Assembly: GCA_000318405.1 (NCBI GenBank)
Contig: KB291746.1
Span: 30,400-70,644 of the forward strand
Source: Brevundimonas diminuta 470-4
Lineage (GTDB): Bacteria; Pseudomonadota; Alphaproteobacteria; Caulobacterales; Caulobacteraceae
Direction: 5' to 3'
DNA: 40,245 bases
Below, piece after piece: positions 33,155-40,245 of the stretch. Below the pieces are notes generated by a model that was given only the letters and a program-made list of their open reading frames with translations, had not been told where the DNA came from and searched no databases. The position numbers were made by a program, and so were the translations under genes. The number at the start of each line of letters is the position of its first letter. Position 1 is the first letter of the stretch.

Positions 33155-35062
33155 TTAGGCGTCCTTCTTCTCGTCCGTGTCCGAGACTTCCTCGAACTCC
33201 GCGTCGACCACGCCGTCATCGGCGGGCTGGCCTTCAGCGGCGCCGTCGGACCCGCCCTGTTGAGCCGCATACATGGCCTCGCCCAGCTTCATCGAAGCCT
33301 GAGCCAGGGTGTTGGTCTTCTCGCGGATGGCCTCGGGGTCCGTGCCGTCCTTGGCCGACTTCAGATCGTCCAGGGCCGACTGGATGGTCGCCTTGGTCGC
33401 TTCGTCGATCTTGTCGCCGTGCTCGGCCAGAGCCTTCTCGGTCGAGTGGACCAGGCTGTCGGCGCCGTTCTGGGCCTCGACCAGCTCCTTGCGGGCCTTG
33501 TCGGCCGCGGCGTTGGCCTCGGCTTCCTTGACCATCGTCTCGATGTCGGCGTCAGACAGGCCGCCGTTGGCCTGAATGCGGATCGACTGTTCCTTGTTGG
33601 TCGCCTTGTCCTTGGCCGTCACGTGGACGATGCCGTTGGCGTCGATGTCGAAGGCGACCTCGATCTGCGGCATGCCGCGCGGCGCGGGCGGAATGCCCAT
33701 CAGGTCGAACTGACCCAGCACCTTGTTGTCGGCGGCCATCGGGCGTTCGCCCTGGAAGACGCGGATCGTCACGGCCGACTGGTTGTCGTCGGCGGTCGAG
33801 AAGACCTGGGCCTTCTTGGTCGGGATGGTGGTGTTGCGCTCGATCAGCGGGGTGAACACGCCGCCCAGCGTCTCGATGCCCAGCGTCAGCGGGGTCACGT
33901 CCAGCAGCAGCACGTCCTTGACGTCGCCCTGCAGCACGCCCGCCTGAACGGCGGCGCCCAGAGCCACGACCTCGTCCGGGTTCACGCCCTTGTGCGGCTC
34001 CTTGCCGAAGAAGGCCTTCACGGCTTCCTGCACCTTGGGCATGCGGGTCATGCCGCCGACCAGAACCACTTCGTCGATGTCCGAGGCCTTCAGGCCGGCG
34101 TCAGCCAGGGCCTTCTTGCACGGCTCAATGGTGCGCTGGACCAGGTCATCGACCAGGGCTTCCAGCTTGGCGCGCGACAGCTTGATATTCAGGTGCAGCG
34201 GGCCCGAGGCGTTCATGGTGATGAACGGCAGGTTGACCTCATACTGGGTCGTCGAGGACAGCTCCTTCTTGGCCTTTTCAGCCTCTTCCTTCAGGCGCTG
34301 CAGGGCCAGCTTGTCCGAGCGCAGGTCGACGCCCTGCTCTTTCTTGAACTCGTCGGCCAGGTAGTCGACCAGACGCATGTCGAAGTCTTCACCGCCCAGG
34401 AAGGTGTCGCCGTTGGTCGACTTCACCTCGAACACGCCGTCGCCGATTTCCAGAATGGAGACGTCGAAGGTGCCGCCGCCCAGGTCGTAGACGGCGATCT
34501 TCTGACCGTCGTTCTTCTCCAGGCCATAGGCCAGCGCAGCGGCCGTCGGCTCGTTGATGATGCGCAGGACTTCCAGACCGGCGATCTTGCCGGCGTCCTT
34601 GGTCGCCTGACGCTGGGCGTCGTTGAAATAGGCGGGAACGGTGATGACGGCCTGGGTGACTTTCTCGCCCAGATAGGCCTCGGCGGCCTCCTTCATCTTG
34701 CCCAGGGTGAAGGCCGAAACCTGCTGGGGCGAATAGTCCTTGCCGTGGGCCTGGACCCAGGCGTCGCCGGTCGGGCCCTTGACGATCTCGAAGGGCACCA
34801 TGCCCTTGTCCTTGGCCACCACCGGGTCATCGAAATTGCGGCCGATCAGGCGCTTGATGGCGAAGAAGGTGTTGGCGGGGTTGGTCACCGCCTGACGGCG
34901 CGCGGGTTGGCCGACGAGAATCTCGCCGCCATCCTGAATGGCGACCACCGACGGGGTGGTGCGGGCGCCTTCGGCGTTTTCAATGACCTTGGGGTTCTTG
35001 CCGTCCATGACGGCGACGCACGAGTTGGTCGTGCCGAGGTCGATGCCGATGATCTTGGCCAT
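33155..35062 (-). CDS. dnaK: Chaperone DnaK (Hsp70)
   Basis: A 635-residue Hsp70. The N-terminus [15 protein letters not shown] is the phosphate-1 motif. Further signatures are [13 protein letters not shown] and [13 protein letters not shown]. The substrate-binding domain has TPLTLGIET, and the C-terminus ends in an acidic DAEFEEV segment that docks co-chaperones. It works with DnaJ and GrpE, both in this window. A putative heat-shock promoter is at 35249-35276, giving a leader of about 180 nt. The site upstream of ATG 35062 is weak (GGAG about 16 nt away). Confidence 0.98.
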   Translation of the reverse strand: MAKIIGIDLGTTNSCVAVMDGKNPKVIENAEGARTTPSVVAIQDGGEILVGQPARRQAVTNPANTFFAIKRLIGRNFDDPVVAKDKGMVPFEIVKGPTGDAWVQAHGKDYSPQQVSAFTLGKMKEAAEAYLGEKVTQAVITVPAYFNDAQRQATKDAGKIAGLEVLRIINEPTAAALAYGLEKNDGQKIAVYDLGGGTFDVSILEIGDGVFEVKSTNGDTFLGGEDFDMRLVDYLADEFKKEQGVDLRSDKLALQRLKEEAEKAKKELSSTTQYEVNLPFITMNASGPLHLNIKLSRAKLEALVDDLVQRTIEPCKKALADAGLKASDIDEVVLVGGMTRMPKVQEAVKAFFGKEPHKGVNPDEVVALGAAVQAGVLQGDVKDVLLLDVTPLTLGIETLGGVFTPLIERNTTIPTKKAQVFSTADDNQSAVTIRVFQGERPMAADNKVLGQFDLMGIPPAPRGMPQIEVAFDIDANGIVHVTAKDKATNKEQSIRIQANGGLSDADIETMVKEAEANAAADKARKELVEAQNGADSLVHSTEKALAEHGDKIDEATKATIQSALDDLKSAKDGTDPEAIREKTNTLAQASMKLGEAMYAAQQGGSDGAAEGQPADDGVVDAEFEEVSDTDEKKDA

Positions 35063-35210
35063 GGGCTTGTCTTTTTCACTCCTTGCGGCGGGCGATGCGG
35101 CGGCCTCGCAAAATCAAGCGCCGCGCGTGACCGCCCCCTGATGGGCTTCTGAAATCATGCCGCGCCGGACGCGAGGCCCGGTACGGCGGTGGATGAGGTC
35201 GGCGGACAAG

Positions 35211-35227
35211 CCCCTAACGAAAAGGGG
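35211..35227. repeat. Small hairpin in the dnaK leader
   Basis: CCCCT (35211-35215) pairs with AGGGG (35223-35227) around a 7-nt loop. It is about 150 nt upstream of the dnaK start and about 125 bp upstream of alkB. A leader structure is possible; nothing more can be said. Confidence 0.35.
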
Positions 35228-35248
35228 GTTATCGCCGGATTGGCTCGG

Positions 35249-35276
35249 ATATGGGAAAGACCGCAGGGGCTGCAAG
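35249..35276 (-). promoter_or_regulatory. Sigma-32 (RpoH) type promoter for dnaK
   Basis: On the minus strand, CTTGCAG (35276-35270), a 14-bp spacer and CCCATAT (35255-35249) closely match the heat-shock consensus. Transcription would start near 35242, about 180 nt before the dnaK ATG. The 288-bp region between dnaK and alkB also has to hold the alkB promoter, which I cannot identify. Confidence 0.68.
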
Positions 35277-35350
35277 GCCTTCCGCCCGCTTCCGGCCAGA
35301 TTCCGCGCCTTATGGCGGACAAGGATGCATTGCGCCGCTAAATTCGGCCG

Positions 35351-36001
35351 ATGACCTCGCAAATCCCGCCGCCCGCGCCTCCGGAGACGCCCACCGCCCT
35401 GCCCGGATTTCGGCTGTGGCCCGGCCTGCTGGACGCGACGGCGCAGGCGGACCTGCTGGCCGAGGTGCGAGCCGGGCTGGAGGCGGCGCCCCTCTATCGG
35501 CCGACCACGCCCGGCGGGCGGCCCTTCTCGGTGCGGATGAGCAACTTCGGCGCCCTGGGCTGGGTGTCGGACCGCGCGGGCTATCGTTATCAGCCCCCCC
35601 ATCCTGTGACCGGCGCCCCCTGGCCCGCCATTCCGGCCCGCTTGCTGAGCCTGTGGGACGCCCTGACCGGCTGGCCCAGCCCGCCGGACGCCTGCCTGAT
35701 CAACCTCTATCAGGGCGAGGCGAAGATGGGCCTGCATCAGGACAGGGACGAACGCGACCTGACGGCGCCGGTGCTGTCGGTGTCGCTGGGCGATACGGCG
35801 GTGTTTCGCATCGGCCCGGCCCCCGACGAAACCGGAAAGGGCGGCGCCACCAGCACGGTGCGCCTGGCCTCCGGCGACGTCTGCGCCCTGACCGGGCCTG
35901 CAAGGCTGGCGCGACACGGGATCGACCGGCTGCTGGCCGGTTCGTCGCGGCTGCTGCCCGGCGGCGGGCGGGTGAACCTGACGCTGCGGGTCGCGGGTTA
36001 G
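35351..36001 (+). CDS. alkB: AlkB-type DNA dioxygenase
   Basis: A 216-residue Fe(II)/2-oxoglutarate dioxygenase that removes methyl groups from 1-methyladenine and 3-methylcytosine in DNA. Iron ligands are His129-x-Asp131 (GLHQDRDE) and His189 (LARHGIDR). Arg207 and Arg213 (RVNLTLR) form the RxNxTxR 2-oxoglutarate motif. INLYQGEAKMG is also family-typical. ATG 35351 gives the normal length. It is divergent from dnaK. No LexA box is seen upstream. Confidence 0.94.
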   Translation: MTSQIPPPAPPETPTALPGFRLWPGLLDATAQADLLAEVRAGLEAAPLYRPTTPGGRPFSVRMSNFGALGWVSDRAGYRYQPPHPVTGAPWPAIPARLLSLWDALTGWPSPPDACLINLYQGEAKMGLHQDRDERDLTAPVLSVSLGDTAVFRIGPAPDETGKGGATSTVRLASGDVCALTGPARLARHGIDRLLAGSSRLLPGGGRVNLTLRVAG

Positions 36002-36074
36002 ACGGAAAGACTCGACGGCGCGGGGAAAGCCGAGGCACTGTCGCCGCTTCCACAGCGCCGACCGGAGACCCGCG

Positions 36075-36980
36075 ATGACCCTGATCACCCGGCCCGAGGG
36101 CCTGAGCCCCGACCAGATCGCCCCCAGCCGCCGCAGCCTGGGCGTGGCGACGGCGGGAGGGCTGTTCTTCGCCGCCTACGCCCCCGCCGCCCTCAGCCAG
36201 TCCGCCCAGCCGATCGCCACCGATGCGGCGGGGCTGGTCACGGCCGACGCAGCCTATCCGGCGCCGGACGGCTTTGACCTGCCCGCCTATGTCGCCCGAC
36301 CCGAAGGCTCCGGCCCCTTCCCGGTCGTCATCGTCGTGTCCGAGATTTTCGGCGTGCACGAATACATCCGCGACGTCTGCCGCCGCCTGGCCAAGGCGGG
36401 CTATGCGGCTGTGGCGCCCGCCTTCTTCGTCCGCGTCCAGGACCCGGCTCCGCTCAGCGACATGCAGGCGATCCAGCGCATCGTCGCCGCCGCCGGCCAT
36501 GAGCAGGTGATGGGCGACATCTCCGCTACGCTGGACTGGATCGGCGCCCAGTCCTGGGCCAGGGCGGACAAGGTCGGGATCACCGGCTTCTGCTGGGGCG
36601 GCAAGGTGGTGTGGCAGGCCATAGCCCGCTTCCCGACGCTGGACGCCGGGGTCGCCTGGTACGGCCGCCTGTCGCCCGCCGCCAATGCGACCGAAGAACA
36701 GAAGACGGCGGGCCGCCCCTGGCCTATCGACCTGGCGGGCGAACTCGAGGCGCCGGTGCTGGGTCTTTACGGCGGCCAGGACAGCGGCATTCCCAATGAT
36801 ACGGTCAAGGCGATGAACGACGCGCTGAAGGCTGCGGGCCGGACCGACAGCCGGATCATCCTCTATGACGACGCCCCGCACGGCTTCCACGCCGACTACC
36901 GCGCTTCCTACCGAGAGGCGGACGCAAAGGACGGCTGGCGGCGGTTGCTGGAACTGTTCGGTTCGAGATTGAAGGACTGA
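36075..36980 (+). CDS. Tat-exported dienelactone hydrolase-family enzyme
   Basis: A 301-residue alpha/beta hydrolase of the dienelactone hydrolase family. The triad is visible: Cys173 (GFCWGG), Asp236 (GGQDSGIP) and His269 (APHGFHADYR), and Glu90 in SEIFGVHEYI matches the glutamate that activates the cysteine. The N-terminus contains SRRSLG (18-23) followed by a hydrophobic stretch and ALSQ, fitting a twin-arginine signal, so it is probably folded before export. The substrate is unknown. It follows alkB by 73 bp but has no obvious functional link. Confidence 0.88.
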   Translation: MTLITRPEGLSPDQIAPSRRSLGVATAGGLFFAAYAPAALSQSAQPIATDAAGLVTADAAYPAPDGFDLPAYVARPEGSGPFPVVIVVSEIFGVHEYIRDVCRRLAKAGYAAVAPAFFVRVQDPAPLSDMQAIQRIVAAAGHEQVMGDISATLDWIGAQSWARADKVGITGFCWGGKVVWQAIARFPTLDAGVAWYGRLSPAANATEEQKTAGRPWPIDLAGELEAPVLGLYGGQDSGIPNDTVKAMNDALKAAGRTDSRIILYDDAPHGFHADYRASYREADAKDGWRRLLELFGSRLKD

Positions 36981-36990
36981 CCTCTCCACC

Positions 36991-37022
36991 CCGCTCACCC
37001 CGGCGGACGTCGGGATGAGCGG
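36991..37022. repeat. CCGGGATGAGCGG palindrome family (copy 3)
   Basis: CCGCTCACCCCGGC (36991-37004), GGAC, GTCGGGATGAGCGG (37009-37022): 14-bp arms with two mismatched positions. It is directly after the dienelactone hydrolase gene and before the grpE terminator. Confidence 0.75.
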
Positions 37023-37037
37023 CACTATAGGCAAAGG

Positions 37038-37067
37038 AAAACGGCCCGACGCGTCTGCGCCGGGCCG
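37038..37067 (-). terminator. Intrinsic terminator of hrcA-grpE
   Basis: On the minus strand CGGCCCG (37067-37061) pairs with CGGGCCG (37048-37042), followed by TTTTCC. It lies 25 bp past the grpE stop. Confidence 0.85.
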
Positions 37068-37091
37068 TCGTCATATCAACGCGCGAAAGCC

Positions 37092-37706
37092 TCAGGCCTT
37101 GGCGTCGAAATTCCCGCCGGTCGTGCTGGGGTCGGCGTAGGCGCCGCCCGTGGCCGGGCCCGAACCCTTGGCCGCGACCACCACCATGGCCGCGCGCACG
37201 GTGCGGCCGAACAGGGCGTAGCCCGGCTGCAGCGTCTGGATGACGGCGCCGCCCGGCACGGTGTCCGAGGGCTGCTCCATCATCGCCTGATGCAGGTGCG
37301 GGTCGAAGGCGTCGCCCGGCGCCGGATCGACGCGGGTCAGGCCGTTGGCCTCGAAGGCCGACAGCAGGGACTTCTGCGTCAGCTCCAGCCCCGTAACCAT
37401 GGCGGCCGCGGGGCCGTCCGCATCCTTGGGCGCCGCCGCCAGACCGCGCTCCAGCGTGTCAGCCACGCCCAGCAGATCCTTGGCGAAGCGCTGGATGGCG
37501 TAGGCGCGCGCGTCGTTCTGCTGCGTCTCGGCGCGGCGCTTGACGTTCTCCGCCTCGGCCACGGCGCGCAGGGCGCGATCTTTCCACTGGTCCCGCTCGG
37601 CGATCAGGGCGTCGACCACGGCGGTGTCATCGCCCTCGGGCGCGAGATCAGCCTCGTGGATGTCCTGCTCGAGTTGGTCCCGGGTCTCGTCGTTGATGTC
37701 GTTCAC
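37092..37706 (-). CDS. grpE: Nucleotide exchange factor GrpE
   Basis: A 204-residue GrpE that releases ADP from DnaK. It has an acidic, coiled-coil N-terminal half (about 10-90) and the C-terminal beta domain with the signature near [24 protein letters not shown]. The start GTG 37706 overlaps the hrcA stop as GTGA, so translation is likely coupled to hrcA. The last 25 residues are Gly/Ser/Thr-rich. Confidence 0.96.
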   Translation of the reverse strand: MNDINDETRDQLEQDIHEADLAPEGDDTAVVDALIAERDQWKDRALRAVAEAENVKRRAETQQNDARAYAIQRFAKDLLGVADTLERGLAAAPKDADGPAAAMVTGLELTQKSLLSAFEANGLTRVDPAPGDAFDPHLHQAMMEQPSDTVPGGAVIQTLQPGYALFGRTVRAAMVVVAAKGSGPATGGAYADPSTTGGNFDAKA

Positions 37707-38797
37707 GTCTCTTGTCCGTCCAGAATCCGGCCCAGCACCCGGGCGGTATAGTCCACCAACGGTATGACACGGGCGTAGTTCAACCGCGCGGGCCCGATGA
37801 CGCCGATGGCGCCCAGCACCCGCTGCCGGCCCGACATATAGGGCGCCGCGATCACGGCGGAACCCGAAAGCGAAAAGAGTCGCGTTTCCGCGCCGATATA
37901 GATGCGCACGCCCTGGGCGGCGCCGACGTCGTCCAGCAGGCCGATCAGCTGTTCTTTCTGCTCCAGATCGTCGAACAGCACGCGCACCCGCTCCAGATCC
38001 TCGGCCGCGCGGGCGTCCTGCAACAGATTGCCGCGACCGCGCACGATCAGGTTGCGGTCGTGGCCTCCGCCGCCCGCGCCGCCGCTCCAGGCGGCCAGTC
38101 CGTCCTCGACCAAGCGGGCGGCGGCGGCGTCCAGATCGCGCCGGGCGGCCTCCATCTCGGCCTTCATCTCATGGCGCGCCTCGGCCAGCGGGCGCCCCTT
38201 CAGCCGCGCGCTGAGAAAGTTCGACGCCTCCTGCAGGGTCGAGGGGGTGACGCCGGGCGCCAGATTCATCAGCCGGTTCTCGACCACCCCGTCGTCAGCG
38301 ACCAGCACCGCCAGCGCCTGTCCGCCGCCCAGAGCCACGAACTCGACATGGCGCACCCCCGCCTCGCGCACCGGGCTGGCGACGATGCCCGCTCCGCCCG
38401 CCAGACCCGACAGCAGGGACGAGGCCGCATCCAGCGCCTCCTCGACGTTGCGGCCGCCGCCCTTGGCGCCCAGCACCGCCAGCCGTGCGTCGATCTCGCG
38501 CCGCTCCTCCTGACCGATATCGCCGACTTCCAACAGACCGTCCACGAACAGCCGCAGCCCCGCATGGGTCGGCGCCCGCCCGGCCGAGGTGTGCGGCGAG
38601 GCCAGCAGCCCGGCCTGCGTCAGCGCCTGCATGGTGTTGCGGATCGAGGCGGGCGACAGGTCCAGCCCGGCGCGCGACAGGGTGTGCGACCCCACCGGCT
38701 CGCCCGTCTCCAGATAGGTCTCGACCACCCGGCGGAAGATGTCGCGCGCCCGCGCATCCAGCGTCGCCAGACCCGGCGAGGGGTAAAGCAGGCTCAT
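37703..38797 (-). CDS. hrcA: Heat-inducible transcription repressor HrcA
   Basis: A 364-residue repressor. The N-terminal winged helix covers [21 protein letters not shown] and [19 protein letters not shown]. HrcA binds CIRCE operators, typically before groESL; I find no CIRCE sequence in this window, so its targets are elsewhere. ATG 38797 has GGAGGG upstream and the family N-terminus ([13 protein letters not shown]); the GTG at 38836 is less likely. It is divergent from rph across 115 bp. Confidence 0.95.
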   Translation of the reverse strand: MSLLYPSPGLATLDARARDIFRRVVETYLETGEPVGSHTLSRAGLDLSPASIRNTMQALTQAGLLASPHTSAGRAPTHAGLRLFVDGLLEVGDIGQEERREIDARLAVLGAKGGGRNVEEALDAASSLLSGLAGGAGIVASPVREAGVRHVEFVALGGGQALAVLVADDGVVENRLMNLAPGVTPSTLQEASNFLSARLKGRPLAEARHEMKAEMEAARRDLDAAAARLVEDGLAAWSGGAGGGGHDRNLIVRGRGNLLQDARAAEDLERVRVLFDDLEQKEQLIGLLDDVGAAQGVRIYIGAETRLFSLSGSAVIAAPYMSGRQRVLGAIGVIGPARLNYARVIPLVDYTARVLGRILDGQET

Positions 38798-38912
38798 GAC
38801 GCCGCCCTCCGCCGCGTCAGAACGGAACGGACACACACCGCAAACAGGTCAGGGCGGGACAGGCTCATGGTTTCAGGATAAGCACGCGCCATCCCGCTTC
38901 CAAGGAATTCCC

Positions 38913-39638
38913 ATGCGCCCGTCCGAACGCACCCCCGAACAACTCCGCACCGTCACGCTGGAAACCGGCGTCAACCGCTACGCCGAGGGCTCGTGCCTGG
39001 TGTCTTTCGGCCACACCAAGGTGCTGGTGACGGCCTCGATCGAGGAAAAGGTGCCGGGCTGGATGCGCAACACCGGCCAGGGCTGGGTCACGGCTGAATA
39101 CGGGATGCTGCCGCGCGCCACCCACACCCGCGGCCGCCGCGAAGCCGCCGCCGGCAAGCAGTCGGGCCGCACCCAGGAAATCCAGCGCCTGATCGGCCGC
39201 TCCCTGCGCGCCGTGGTCGACCTGAAGGCGCTGGGCGAGCGTCAGGTGCTGATCGACTGCGACGTGATCCAGGCCGACGGCGGCACCCGCACCGCCTCCA
39301 TCACCGGCGCCTGGGTGGCGATGGCCTCTGCGCTCAACTACCTCAAGGACGAGGGCGTGCTGACGACCGATCCGATCCTGGACCAGGTGGCGGCCGTGTC
39401 GTGCGGCGTGTTCAAGGACCTGCCGGTGCTGGACCTCGACTATGAGGAAGACTCCACCGCCGAGGCCGACAGCAACTTCGTCCTGACCGGGGCGGGCCAG
39501 ATCGTCGAGATCCAGGCCACCGGCGAGAAGCGCGGCTTCAGCCGGGGCGAGTTCGACCGCCTGTTCGAACTGGCCGAGATCGGCTGCGCCGAACTGTTCG
39601 CCCTGCAGCGCGCCGCCGTCGAGGCTGCCCGCCGATAA
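38913..39638 (+). CDS. rph: Ribonuclease PH
   Basis: A 241-residue phosphorolytic 3'-to-5' exoribonuclease that trims tRNA precursors. It begins [19 protein letters not shown], typical of the family (R-x-D/E-G-R-x5-LR variant). The segment [31 protein letters not shown] holds the phosphate-binding region, and [19 protein letters not shown] is the catalytic block. ATG 38913 has AAGGA upstream; the frame extends to 38796 but that part overlaps hrcA. The hrcA-rph divergent pair is conserved in alphaproteobacteria. Confidence 0.97.
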   Translation: MRPSERTPEQLRTVTLETGVNRYAEGSCLVSFGHTKVLVTASIEEKVPGWMRNTGQGWVTAEYGMLPRATHTRGRREAAAGKQSGRTQEIQRLIGRSLRAVVDLKALGERQVLIDCDVIQADGGTRTASITGAWVAMASALNYLKDEGVLTTDPILDQVAAVSCGVFKDLPVLDLDYEEDSTAEADSNFVLTGAGQIVEIQATGEKRGFSRGEFDRLFELAEIGCAELFALQRAAVEAARR

Positions 39639-39653
39639 GGCTTTTGCTGGAGC

Positions 39654-39695
39654 CGGATCGGGACCATCGTCGTTACGAAGGCGAACCCCGATCCG
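39654..39695. repeat. Long-loop inverted repeat between rph and lipoprotein gene
   Basis: Perfect 9-bp arms CGGATCGGG (39654-39662) and CCCGATCCG (39687-39695) around 24 nt. It could be a terminator-like hairpin of rph or a dispersed repeat; there is no T-run. Confidence 0.55.
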
Positions 39696-39706
39696 AAAGC
39701 CCGCGC

Positions 39707-40087
39707 ATGACCCGACCGTCCCTTCTGGCCTGCCTGATCCTCAGCGGCCTGCTTACCGCCTGCCAGCCGCGCCCGGAGCCGGAGCCGCCGACGCAGATGC
39801 CCGCCCAGACGCCAGCGCCCGCCTCTACGCGCGAACCCGAAGCCCGCCTGCCCGAGGGCCCGGACATGGCGCCCCAGCCGGTGCAGTTGGACGAACGCCC
39901 CTGCCGCGAGACTCTGGGCGAAGCCGCTTCCGCCCGTCTGGTCCAGCGCTGCATCGCCGTCAGCCCCGCGACCCGCCCGCCTTGCAACGCCGCCAATCCC
40001 TGCGACCTGATTCAGGGCGAGATCGATCGCAGTTGCGCGATGTGGACCCGCGACGGCGAAACCCCGCCGAAAGAGTGCGCCAACTAG
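39707..40087 (+). CDS. Small cysteine-rich lipoprotein, unknown function
   Basis: A 126-residue protein that I do not recognise. It has a lipoprotein signal (lipobox LTAC, Cys19). A Pro/Glu/Gln-rich flexible stretch (21-60) is followed by a compact C-terminal domain with six cysteines (66, 82, 93, 99, 110, 124), enough for three disulfide bonds in the periplasm. ATG 39707 is chosen because the signal peptide starts there; no clear ribosome binding site is seen. The open frame begins further upstream at 39644, inside the inverted repeat. Confidence 0.7.
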   Translation: MTRPSLLACLILSGLLTACQPRPEPEPPTQMPAQTPAPASTREPEARLPEGPDMAPQPVQLDERPCRETLGEAASARLVQRCIAVSPATRPPCNAANPCDLIQGEIDRSCAMWTRDGETPPKECAN

Positions 40088-40090
40088 CCA

Positions 40091-40111
40091 CCCTCTCCCG
40101 ATGGGAGAGGG
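40091..40111. repeat. CCCTCTCCC perfect hairpin
   Basis: CCCTCTCCC-GAT-GGGAGAGGG, 9-bp arms, just after the lipoprotein stop codon. It resembles the hairpins at 22-42 and 6194-6218. Confidence 0.7.
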
Positions 40112-40115
40112 CTTG

Positions 40116-40143
40116 AGCCTCCAAGAGCCGAAGGTGATTGGCT
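40116..40143 (+). repeat. Divergent TCAAG-family-like palindrome (copy 8, weak)
   Basis: AGCC, TCCAAGAG, CC-GAA-GG, TGATT, GGCT. The layout matches the TCAAG family, with one inserted base in the TCAAG block and a shortened inner stem. Confidence 0.45.
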
Positions 40144-40146
40144 AAG

Positions 40147-40238
40147 GCGAAAGGGTGAGGGTTCGCGGGTGAAGTCGGCCGCAGGCCGTGGCGCGACGGC
40201 TGACGCCGACGGACAGGACAAGCCCCTCACCCTTTCGC
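40147..40238. repeat. 92-bp element bounded by 15-bp perfect inverted repeats
   Basis: GCGAAAGGGTGAGGG (40147-40161) and CCCTCACCCTTTCGC (40224-40238) are exact reverse complements around 62 bp that also contain GGCC-GCA-GGCC. It has no coding potential. Such sequences commonly lie between alphaproteobacterial genes as dispersed repeats; it may also be MITE-like. Confidence 0.65.
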
Positions 40239-40245
40239 GCAAAGA

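Noticed and set aside
33260..35152. 630-codon plus-strand frame opposite dnaK
   Set aside because: Antisense shadow with no recognisable domain; DnaK on the minus strand is unmistakable.
38870..38905. Sigma-32 promoter for hrcA (CTTGGAA upstream on the minus strand)
   Set aside because: The -35-like half is good, but no CCCATNT-like -10 is found at the right spacing.
37703..38912. CIRCE operator for HrcA near hrcA, grpE or dnaK
   Set aside because: I looked for TTAGCACTC-N9-GAGTGCTAA around these genes and did not see it; the operator is probably at groESL elsewhere.
38796..38912. N-terminally extended RNase PH
   Set aside because: The extra 39 residues overlap hrcA, have no family similarity, and the internal ATG at 38913 has a good ribosome binding site.
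1..40245. tRNA, rRNA, CRISPR, prophage or transposase genes
   Set aside because: None is visible: no regularly spaced direct repeats, no integrase or transposase motifs among the open frames, and no recognisable tRNA or rRNA sequence.

Overview
The window is about 40 kb of dense, very GC-rich chromosome from an alphaproteobacterium, most likely Caulobacterales and probably Brevundimonas or a close relative. I infer this from the gene content: the RegB/SenC/RegA cluster, a UrcA-family protein, DUF2794, MmcB behind a GTTC-N7-GTTC SOS box, an S16 protein with an alanine/glutamate tail, and hrcA-grpE divergent from rph. No rRNA, tRNA, CRISPR array, prophage, integrase or transposase is visible. 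Almost everything is core or soft-core housekeeping sequence.

Layout. 1-6.2 kb: DEAD-box RNA helicase, a lone Rieske oxygenase divergent from an exported alpha/beta hydrolase, and a class A penicillin-binding protein. 6.2-9.1 kb: redox two-component system RegA/RegB divergent from the copper chaperone SenC/SCO1. 9.2-13.7 kb: intracellular PHB depolymerase, a YgjP-type metallopeptidase, then on the minus strand thpR, a GNAT acetyltransferase and SOS-controlled mmcB, followed by a Bax-inhibitor-1 membrane protein. 13.8-17.4 kb: DUF2794, FabI, a BenE-type transporter, a YegP/DUF1508 protein and a Nu-class glutathione transferase. 17.5-23.3 kb: ffh-rpsP-rimM on the minus strand, and PEP carboxylase. 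23.4-28.6 kb: a UrcA protein, CorA, an M3-family lipoprotein peptidase, glutamate racemase and a lipoprotein carrying a polymorphic-toxin-like nuclease domain. 28.8-30.9 kb: coaBC, dut and a short BLUF photoreceptor. 31.0-38.8 kb: the heat-shock block dapB-dnaJ-dnaK, alkB, a Tat-exported dienelactone-hydrolase-like enzyme, and grpE-hrcA. 38.9-40.2 kb: RNase PH and a cysteine-rich lipoprotein, then a repeat cluster.

How the genes work together. DnaK, DnaJ and GrpE form one folding machine. HrcA is a heat-shock repressor coupled to grpE by a 4-nt overlap. I see two well-matched sigma-32-type promoters with identical 14-nt spacers, one for dnaK and one for dnaJ. RegB/RegA with SenC form the usual alphaproteobacterial redox-sensing and cytochrome-oxidase assembly group. 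Ffh, S16 and RimM link protein targeting and ribosome maturation.

The intergenic DNA is the least ordinary part. A dispersed family of short palindromic elements shares a layout of outer stem, TCAAG, a short hairpin (often around GAA), CRRTA-like bases, and the closing outer stem. It occurs at least seven times, twice as head-to-head pairs, and resembles REP/BIME sequences. A second palindrome family (core CCGGGATGAGCGG) occurs three times. I found no convincing wholly new multigene system. The best candidates for novelty are the palindrome family and the toxin-domain lipoprotein.
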